Source: Candidatus Woesearchaeota archaeon (lineage in GTDB: Archaea > Nanoarchaeota > Nanoarchaeia > Woesearchaeales > JAGVZT01). From it: a stretch of 11,287 nt of DNA. Of this stretch, positions 1-5,323 are shown one piece after another. The stretch's first letter is position 1, and each line of letters starts with the position of its first letter. The stretch covers positions 1 to 11,287 of the forward strand of contig JAFCGF010000056.1 of NCBI GenBank assembly GCA_017608295.1. The letters are read 5' to 3'. The notes under the pieces are model-generated. The model worked only from the letters and a program-made list of their open reading frames with translations. It was not told where the DNA came from and did no database searches. Position numbers and translations under genes: made by a program.

Positions 1-389
1 ATAACAGACTTCTCAAGTAAAAAGCCATCATATGTACGAACAATAGTCACTTCGTAAATATAATCTTTACAGTCTTGTATTGTTAAGTCTTCAAATGCGG
101 CAGTCCATTCAGGAATTACTACTTCAGTTATTTTTGCATATAACCTCTCTCCAAGTTCGTCTAATGTTTCTCTGGTAATTCTTATTTTATCCTTTTTCTT
201 TGTATAGGCTTTCTCAAAGTAAAATTCTTCCCATTCTTCTAATGCTTTGGGTTGACATTCTCTAATCAATGCCATAACCGCATCAACTTTATTTGGCCTT
301 GTAAGTTGATAGGTATTACTTGTATAGTTTAAAACTTTTTCCTTTTTGCCAAAAGGCTTTGCATATTTCTTAATTATTTTTTTACTCAT
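1..389 (-). CDS. Probable type II restriction endonuclease, MjaI-like, N-terminal part (runs off left edge)
   Basis: Open frame from ATG at 389 to the window edge, giving 129 residues without a stop. It begins MSKKIIKKYAKPFGKKEK and continues with a TYQLTRPNKVDAVMALIREC segment and the acidic/aromatic stretch EEWEEFYFEKA, then a mixed charged domain. The RPNKV...LIREC.P....EWE.FYFE pattern resembles my recollection of the N-terminus of MjaI-type restriction endonucleases (CTAG cutters), but the catalytic part would lie outside the window, so no active-site residue can be seen. Context supports the role strongly: it is the last gene of a minus-strand operon behind a DNA methyltransferase and a small winged-helix-like protein, and its ATG overlaps the end of the middle gene by 8 nt, implying translational coupling. 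The coding call is firm; the MjaI assignment is moderate. The alternative is another methyltransferase-associated protein of unknown function. Confidence 0.6.
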   Translation of the reverse strand, partial: MSKKIIKKYAKPFGKKEKVLNYTSNTYQLTRPNKVDAVMALIRECQPKALEEWEEFYFEKAYTKKKDKIRITRETLDELGERLYAKITEVVIPEWTAAFEDLTIQDCKDYIYEVTIVRTYDGFLLEKSV

Positions 390-705
390 CTCTATTATCC
401 CAGTTTTGTTGTAAAGCATTAGCTCGTTCTCTTACTCCATCTGCTCGACTGTTTAAATGGTTAATTACCATATCTAATTCATGTTCATTTACAATAATCC
501 AATATCCCTTTCTAAACATTAAACTGCCAATTAAACAACCATGATTAAAAATCATATCACGGATTAAACCTCTAACGTGTTCATTTGTTGGGCCACCACT
601 CTCTAAATTTAAAGCATCTCTTATTTCTGAAGATGATTTTCTGCTTTCATACCCAATGGCGTTTTGGTTTAAATAGTCCCATATACTTTGTTGTTCATCA
701 TTCAT
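382..705 (-). CDS. Small winged-helix-like protein inside the restriction-modification operon
   Basis: 107-residue soluble protein starting at ATG 705, only 2 nt after the methyltransferase stop, and ending inside the start of the endonuclease gene. Visible layout: an N-terminal helix (about 5-14), a helix-turn-helix-like region (about 25-52, SSEIRDALNLE then NEHVRGLIRDMIFNHG), a beta-wing-like hairpin (about 55-72, GSLMFRKGYWII) and a charged C-terminal helix (about 74-102) ending in ALQQNW. This order fits a winged-helix DNA-binding fold. It does not look like the classical XRE-type controller (C) proteins of type II systems, which are compact five-helix proteins. A role as regulator of the operon, or as a DNA-recognition subunit of the endonuclease, is inferred from fold and position only. 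Gene call strong, fold moderate, function open. Confidence 0.72.
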   Translation of the reverse strand: MNDEQQSIWDYLNQNAIGYESRKSSSEIRDALNLESGGPTNEHVRGLIRDMIFNHGCLIGSLMFRKGYWIIVNEHELDMVINHLNSRADGVRERANALQQNWDNRDE

Positions 706-707
706 AA

Positions 708-2003
708 CTAAGCTTCTTTAGAATAATTTACAAATCTATCTTTATTTTTAAAATTATAAGTCAAGTCCACATTTGCTAAACCATTTTTTATTAAATGGGC
801 GTTAAGAAAAGTTTTATTTTTTAAATACATATAGACCATTAAATGATTACTTTCATCATGTTTAGTTTCATCAAATTTTAGGAAAACTTTTTGACCTTTT
901 GTTTTAAGCCGCAAGAATTCGATTGCTTTTCCGTTTGCTTCTTTGTTTTCTTTAACTCCAATTAACCTAACTATAAGGTCATTATTTAATCTAATTAATT
1001 CCGGGCTAATTATTTCCTTTACAGAATAGTATTCTTCTCGTTGGGTTGAACCATTTTGGTCAATTTTAGAACCAAATTGTAATTTTTTTGGATCTGTTTT
1101 TTTATCAAAAGAATGAAAGTCTCTAAAAATATATGGTAATTTTTTAATCTCATTTTTAAACTCTGCTTGTTCAAGATTTTGAATTATGAAATTATAATCT
1201 GAATTAAAAATATCACTCTGATTTATTTCTAATTTTCTTTCGATAAAAGGGATGAAATCTTGGTTCATTTCATATCCTACAGAATTCCTGTTCAAATTTC
1301 GTGCTGCAAGTGATGTCGTTCCACTTCCTAAAAAAGGGTCAAGAACAGTATCACCCACAAAAGAAAACATCTTTATTAGTCTTCTTGGTAATTCTTCCGG
1401 AAACATCGCGATATGTCCATCCTGTTTTGCTCCGCCAAAATTCCAATGACCAGAGAAATAGGTTTTCCATTCTTCCTTGGTCATTTTTGATTGCTCTTTG
1501 AATTCCTTATTTGGTTTTACAGGTATTCCAAGTTTTTTAAAAATTAAAATAAATTCATAATCAATTGACAGAATTCCATTTCGTGGATTTGGATAACTTC
1601 CCATCAAAGACGCTCCACCGGTTGTATTAGATGTAGTTTTTTTTTGCCAAATAATAGCACCCATATAATCAAAACCAATTGCTTCGCAAAATTTTATTAT
1701 TTCTGTTCTAATTGGTATCACCTTATATCTTCCATAATATACCGCTCTCGCAAATTGGTCTCCAATATTGACACACAACCGACATCCATTATTAAGAACT
1801 CTGTAACTTTCTTTCCAAACAAGATTTAAGTTGTTAATATACTCTTCATAACTGTCATTAAATCCAATTTGGTTTTCTGTCCCGTAATCTTTTAATTGCC
1901 AATATGGTGGTGAAGTAATAACTAAATCAACTGATTTGTCTTCAAGTTCAGTCATTTGTCTACTATCACCGTTTATTATTTTATGTTTTGTATTAATACT
2001 CAT
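708..2003 (-). CDS. Beta-class DNA (probably N4-cytosine) methyltransferase with a C-terminal SNase-like domain
   Basis: Modification enzyme of a type II system; it transfers methyl from S-adenosylmethionine to a base, protecting host DNA from the endonuclease encoded two genes downstream. Numbered from ATG 2003 (431 residues): motif IV TSPPYW at 30-35, motif I DPFLGSGTT at 222-230, i.e. catalytic motif before SAM-binding motif, the beta-class order. TSPPYW is typical of N4-cytosine enzymes, though N6-adenine cannot be excluded. Residues about 343-431 form an extra domain resembling staphylococcal nuclease: VRLIGVK, a FLRLKTKGQKVFLKFD strand pair, then YMYLKNKTFLNAHLIKNGLA. Its catalytic positions look lost (see findings). 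The start is ATG 2003, because the TTG at 2027 overlaps a promoter-like -7 element. The gene is AT-rich compared with dprA next door, suggesting acquisition by transfer. Confidence 0.9.
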   Translation of the reverse strand: MSINTKHKIINGDSRQMTELEDKSVDLVITSPPYWQLKDYGTENQIGFNDSYEEYINNLNLVWKESYRVLNNGCRLCVNIGDQFARAVYYGRYKVIPIRTEIIKFCEAIGFDYMGAIIWQKKTTSNTTGGASLMGSYPNPRNGILSIDYEFILIFKKLGIPVKPNKEFKEQSKMTKEEWKTYFSGHWNFGGAKQDGHIAMFPEELPRRLIKMFSFVGDTVLDPFLGSGTTSLAARNLNRNSVGYEMNQDFIPFIERKLEINQSDIFNSDYNFIIQNLEQAEFKNEIKKLPYIFRDFHSFDKKTDPKKLQFGSKIDQNGSTQREEYYSVKEIISPELIRLNNDLIVRLIGVKENKEANGKAIEFLRLKTKGQKVFLKFDETKHDESNHLMVYMYLKNKTFLNAHLIKNGLANVDLTYNFKNKDRFVNYSKEA

Positions 2004-2024
2004 TGTTAAAAAATTTTCTTTTAG

Positions 2025-2032
2025 CAAAGTTA
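2025..2032 (-). promoter_or_regulatory. Bacteroidota -7 promoter element upstream of the methyltransferase
   Basis: On the minus strand this reads TAACTTTG, an exact match to TAnnTTTG, 21 nt before the ATG at 2003. No TTTG is present at the expected -33 distance, so the call rests on the -7 element and position. It would drive the whole restriction-modification operon with a leader of roughly 15-20 nt. Confidence 0.5.
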
Positions 2033-2083
2033 ATCATTAAAAATAGCATTTTAAATTCTAATCGGCTATTTCTTTACGCTTGC

Positions 2084-2125
2084 TTGTAACTTATATCTTA
2101 TATCCTATATCTTACATCTTACACC
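2084..2125. repeat. Heptamer tandem array, six units, overlapping the 3' end of dprA
   Basis: Consecutive 7-bp units on the plus strand: TTGTAAC, TTATATC, TTATATC, CTATATC, TTACATC, TTACACC. The last unit contains the dprA stop codon (TAA on the minus strand) and the preceding Val codon. The array occupies half of the spacer between dprA and the methyltransferase. No inverted symmetry suggesting a terminator is visible. Confidence 0.8.
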
Positions 2126-3207
2126 AATTGATATATCTTCCCCGGCAGCCCTTTTAAAATCCCCTCAAACTCCAGGTTCAGCACTGCTGCCGAAACTTTT
2201 CCGGGAGTAAGTCCTGTATGCAACATGATCTCATCAATACCAGACTGCTTCTCCTTCTCCATGTATTCGACCACCAATTCTTCCTCAGATGTTAATTCTA
2301 TGAAGATCTTACGCTGTCGATCCGGTTTCCGATCCGGTTTTCTCCATCCCATGATATACTCTACATTCTGGTATGACTGAAGGAGGTGTGCCTGGTTAAT
2401 CCGGATCAGGTAGTTGGCTCCTTCCGAGTAATTATCTCCAATCCGCCCCGGGATGGCAAAAACATCCCGGTTATAGGAGTTGGCAATGTCGGCCGTGATC
2501 AATGCTCCCCCTTTTCGAGCTGCCTCCACCACAATCAGGGCATCACACAAACCGGCGATGATGCGGTTCCGCTTGGGAAAATTCTCCCTGTCGGGATTGG
2601 TCCCGCTGAGAAACTCTGTCAGCAACCCGCCAGAGGAGAGCATCTTTTCAGCCAGGGAGGTATTTACATAGGGATAGATCCGGTCGAGGCCATGTCCCAA
2701 CACGGCGACCGTTGGCAGGGATGCATCAAGTGCGGCACGGTGTGCACAACTGTCAATTCCGTAAGCCAACCCACTAACTACCAGTGGATCGTGTGTAGCC
2801 AGCCCTTTTATCAGTTCCCGGCAGATACCTTTTCCATACCTGGTAGCGCTGCGGGTCCCAACAACGCCAATGACACGCTCGGAATTCAAATCGGCTATCC
2901 CCTTGTAAAATAACATCACCGGACTATCGATGCAATGACTCAACCGCCGGGGATAGCCGGGATCCTGGAAGAAAAGAGGCGTGATCCTGTACCGGGAGAT
3001 AAATTCCACCTCCTGTTCTGCCCGGTGCAGGATCTCTTTGTTCCCCACAGCCTGGCTCAACACCTCTCCTATCCCTTGAACCTTCCGGAGAATTCGTTTC
3101 GGTTCACGGAAAATGGCTTCAGCACTACCACACAGCGTAATCAACTTCTTTCCCAGTACATCCCCGATACCGGGAATCAATACCAGTGCAATCTGATACA
3201 ATAACAT
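2119..3207 (-). CDS. dprA: DNA processing protein DprA (Smf)
   Basis: DprA binds incoming single-stranded DNA in the cytoplasm and loads RecA during natural transformation; in non-competent bacteria its role is less clear. The 362-residue protein has the full architecture: an N-terminal helix-hairpin-helix/SAM-like region (about 1-60, IPGIGDVLGKKLI and VQGIGEVLSQAVG), the Rossmann-like core (about 80-290) with GTRSATRYG (117-125), SGLAYGID (145-152), FPKRNRIIAGL (210-220) and ALIVVEA (223-229), and a C-terminal DML1-like winged helix (about 305-362). The linker holds a short KPDR duplication (RKPDRKPDRQRK) encoded by a 12-bp direct repeat. ATG 3207 fits the family N-terminus. It is divergent from the plus-strand glycosyltransferase gene; the upstream TTACTTTTTG is an imperfect -7 match. 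The stop codon lies in a heptamer array. Confidence 0.96.
   Translation of the reverse strand: MLLYQIALVLIPGIGDVLGKKLITLCGSAEAIFREPKRILRKVQGIGEVLSQAVGNKEILHRAEQEVEFISRYRITPLFFQDPGYPRRLSHCIDSPVMLFYKGIADLNSERVIGVVGTRSATRYGKGICRELIKGLATHDPLVVSGLAYGIDSCAHRAALDASLPTVAVLGHGLDRIYPYVNTSLAEKMLSSGGLLTEFLSGTNPDRENFPKRNRIIAGLCDALIVVEAARKGGALITADIANSYNRDVFAIPGRIGDNYSEGANYLIRINQAHLLQSYQNVEYIMGWRKPDRKPDRQRKIFIELTSEEELVVEYMEKEKQSGIDEIMLHTGLTPGKVSAAVLNLEFEGILKGLPGKIYQLV
2319..2342. repeat. 12-bp direct duplication within the dprA linker
   Basis: GATCCGGTTTCC is followed immediately by GATCCGGTTTTC. It adds four residues (KPDR) to the linker between the Rossmann core and the C-terminal winged helix and keeps the frame. 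Confidence 0.75.
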
Positions 3208-3270
3208 CTTTTCGGTTTTTAGACATTAATCGGGTTCAGGTGCAAAAAGTAATACACAGTTATTCACAAT

Positions 3271-3304
3271 TTTGTTAAAACCACTGATTCATACGCTATA
3301 TTTG
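3271..3304 (+). promoter_or_regulatory. Bacteroidota-type promoter for the glycosyltransferase gene
   Basis: -33 TTTG at 3271-3274, a 22-nt spacer, and -7 TATATTTG at 3297-3304 (exact TAnnTTTG). The spacing is within the range known for the primary sigma factor of Bacteroidota. Transcription would start near 3308-3312, making the ATG at 3310 almost leaderless and favouring the in-frame ATG at 3331. Confidence 0.68.
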
Positions 3305-3330
3305 TGTAAATGGAAGCGCCGGAAAAGAGA

Positions 3331-4404
3331 ATGAGTATCCTGGTTTGTCCTCTCGACTGGGGAATAGGACATGCTACCCGATGTGTGCCGGTCATTAAAC
3401 ACTTCATCGCCCATGGATTCCGGGTAGTTATCGGCTCCGACAAACGCCCGATGGCTTTTCTGAAAAGAGAGTTTCCCGGTCTCGAATTTATCCGGTTTCC
3501 CGGCACACACGTTATCTATCCACAGCGATCCATGATGGTACTGAAGATGCTTCTTCAAGTGCCCAAGCTGCTGAAGGGAGTACGGAAAGAGCACCAGCAA
3601 TTACGGGCTATCATCAGTGAGTACGACATCGATATCATCTTTTCCGACAACAGGTATGGATTATGGTCTGCAGAGATCCCATCGATCTTCATGACACATC
3701 AGTTGCAGATCATGGTTCCTCCATACCTGAAAATACTTTCACCCTTGATTCGGAAATTTAACTACGCGATGATCAATAAATATAACGAATGCTGGATCCC
3801 TGATTTTGAAAGTCACAACGGGCTGGCCGGAGAACTCTCTCATCCCGAATTCTTGCCTCCCCATACATACTATATCGGCACCCTGTCGAGGTTCACCGAA
3901 TCCCGGAATCAGCGGAAAGCTATAGAGATACCACCCTTTGAAATCCTGGTTCTCCTTTCAGGACCCGAACCTCAACGGACAATCCTGGAAGAACGGCTTC
4001 TCGGACAGCTTCAGCAAACAAATATTCAGACAGTAATCGTCAGGGGGATCACGGAGAAACAGGAGGAGCGACAGTTTGATGAACATATCCGGATTTTCTC
4101 ACACCTTGAATCCGATCTCCTGAAAGAGTATATACAGAATGCGCTGGTGGTCATCTGCCGGTCGGGCTATTCCAGCATCATGGATATGACTGCCATGGGC
4201 AAGCGAGCTATCTTTATCCCTACGCCGGGTCAGACAGAACAGGAATACCTGGCAAAAAACCTGCTCGAAAAAAAGATCTACTTCTCAATGCCTCAAAAAA
4301 CCTTCGACCTGATCTATGCCCTGGAGATGTCGAAGAACTTCCCGGGGATTGTACTGGAGAATGACTACAGGGAACTGGAGAAAAGAATTATGAAATTGCC
4401 ATAG
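3331..4404 (+). CDS. GT-B fold glycosyltransferase, MurG/GT28-like
   Basis: Predicted to transfer a sugar from a nucleotide-sugar donor at the cytoplasmic face of the membrane; the acceptor is unknown. From ATG 3331 it is 357 residues. The N-terminal Rossmann lobe opens with ILVCPLDWGIGHATRC, whose glycine-rich GIGHATR loop (11-17) corresponds to the acceptor-side loop of MurG-like enzymes. The C-terminal lobe carries the donor-binding region: CRSGYSSIMDM (276-286), a strand with IFIPTPGQTEQEYLA (294-308). No signal peptide or transmembrane segment is seen. ATG 3331 is preferred over ATG 3310 because the -7 element ends only 5 nt before 3310, a purine-rich GGAAAAGAGA precedes 3331, and the shorter start places the first beta strand at the N-terminus as is usual. 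The final codons and the TAG stop lie in a tandem repeat. It is not MurG itself: context and motifs differ, so no symbol is given. Confidence 0.85.
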   Translation: MSILVCPLDWGIGHATRCVPVIKHFIAHGFRVVIGSDKRPMAFLKREFPGLEFIRFPGTHVIYPQRSMMVLKMLLQVPKLLKGVRKEHQQLRAIISEYDIDIIFSDNRYGLWSAEIPSIFMTHQLQIMVPPYLKILSPLIRKFNYAMINKYNECWIPDFESHNGLAGELSHPEFLPPHTYYIGTLSRFTESRNQRKAIEIPPFEILVLLSGPEPQRTILEERLLGQLQQTNIQTVIVRGITEKQEERQFDEHIRIFSHLESDLLKEYIQNALVVICRSGYSSIMDMTAMGKRAIFIPTPGQTEQEYLAKNLLEKKIYFSMPQKTFDLIYALEMSKNFPGIVLENDYRELEKRIMKLP

Positions 4405-4480
4405 AGATTGCCATAATATTGCCATAATATTGCCATGGATTGCCATAGAGATTGCCATTATATTGCCATAAAGATTGCCT
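4395..4480. repeat. Irregular ATTGCCATA tandem array between convergent genes
   Basis: Eight copies of ATTGCC, seven of them extended to ATTGCCAT, start at 4395, 4407, 4418, 4429, 4439, 4451, 4462 and 4474, so the period varies between 10 and 12 bp. Unit variants end in AGAG, AAT, AAT, GG, AGAG, TAT and AAAG. The first unit contributes the Leu-Pro-stop codons of the upstream glycosyltransferase, and the array fills almost the whole gap to the end of lgt. No hairpin is evident apart from a CCATGG palindrome, so it does not look like a standard terminator. Confidence 0.85.
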
Positions 4481-4487
4481 GATTTCG

Positions 4488-5291
4488 CTATTTCGCTTTT
4501 CGCTTCGCCCTCACCACCAGGTAAATTCCGGCAAGCACAAAGGGAATACTCAGCAGCTGTCCCATATTGAATGCCATGTTTGCCTCGAAACCAACCTGGG
4601 GTTCCTTGATGAATTCAATTAAGATCCGGATGCCGAAAATCAGGATCAGGAACATACCGAAAATAAAACCGGGTTCGGGTTTCCCGTTCTTCCGGTAATA
4701 GTACCAGATCAGGTAAAAGAATATCAACAGGTAGGATAACCCCTCATAGATCTGGGTTGGATGTCGTGGATCCACAACCTCAAGTGGATTGGATGCACGT
4801 AGAAACAGGAAACCCCAGGGCAGGTCCGTTACATGGCCGAAGATCTCCGAATTCATCAGGTTCCCTATCCGGATCAGGAAGCCGACCAATGCAACCACGA
4901 TGACAATCCGGTCAATCACCCAGAGGAAAGAGCGTTTCTTGACAATCGAAAAGATGATCAGGGCGCCGATGATCCCGATCGCCGCACCGTGACTCGCAAG
5001 GCCACCCTCCCAGATGGCGAAGATCTTAAGCGGATGGCTTAGATAATATTCCGGCTCATAAAAAAGGCAATGTCCCAGTCGAGCACCTATCAAAGTGCCG
5101 ATGATCATATACGTGGTGAGGGAATCCAGCAGTTTCAACGGCACCCCCTCCTTCCTGAACATCCGCTGAAGGATCATGTATCCAAAAACGAATCCGAGAG
5201 CAAACAACACCCCATACCACCTGACAGCGATACTGCCAATTCTAAAAATTTCCGGATCAGGATTCCAGGTTATATAAAGTTCAAGTGTCAA
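4488..5291 (-). CDS. lgt: Prolipoprotein diacylglyceryl transferase
   Basis: Inner-membrane enzyme that moves the diacylglyceryl group of phosphatidylglycerol onto the lipobox cysteine of prelipoproteins, the first step of lipoprotein maturation. The 267-residue multipass protein shows the family landmarks: VRWYGVLFALGF (23-34), GARLGHCLFYEP (69-80), WEGGLASHGAAIG (94-106, with His101 matching the essential His), RIGNLMNSEIFG (141-152, Arg141 matching the essential Arg), RHPTQIYEGL (176-185) and the GIRILIEFIKEPQ segment (220-232). It ends in a basic KAKRKAK tail encoded by an ATTTCGCT-like repeat. The only in-frame start consistent with the family N-terminus is TTG 5291, since an in-frame TAA lies two codons upstream; that TTG lies inside a heptamer array. 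It follows the GT117 gene by 32 nt on the same strand, probably one transcript. Confidence 0.95.
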   Translation of the reverse strand: MTLELYITWNPDPEIFRIGSIAVRWYGVLFALGFVFGYMILQRMFRKEGVPLKLLDSLTTYMIIGTLIGARLGHCLFYEPEYYLSHPLKIFAIWEGGLASHGAAIGIIGALIIFSIVKKRSFLWVIDRIVIVVALVGFLIRIGNLMNSEIFGHVTDLPWGFLFLRASNPLEVVDPRHPTQIYEGLSYLLIFFYLIWYYYRKNGKPEPGFIFGMFLILIFGIRILIEFIKEPQVGFEANMAFNMGQLLSIPFVLAGIYLVVRAKRKAK

Positions 5292-5308
5292 GTGTTAAGT
5301 GTCAAGTG
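5281..5308. repeat. Heptamer tandem array containing the lgt start codon
   Basis: Units TCAAGTG, TCAAGTG, TTAAGTG, TCAAGTG on the plus strand (CACTTGA on the coding strand), followed by a partial unit. They span the first codons of lgt and most of the spacer to the upstream GT117 gene. Of the TTG triplets in the array only the one at 5291-5289 is in frame with lgt. Confidence 0.85.
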
Positions 5309-5323
5309 TAAATTATCAAACAT

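Noticed and set aside
2004..2027. TTG extension of the methyltransferase by eight residues
   Set aside because: The TTG is part of the TAACTTTG -7 element and the extra residues are not part of the methyltransferase fold; ATG 2003 is better.
2386..2913. 175-codon plus-strand open frame
   Set aside because: Antisense to the conserved core of dprA; no domain or promoter.
3264..3600. Minus-strand frames over the start of the glycosyltransferase gene
   Set aside because: They overlap a well-supported gene and its promoter, and encode no recognisable fold.
4395..4480. CRISPR array
   Set aside because: Period 10-12 bp with no unique spacers; no cas genes.
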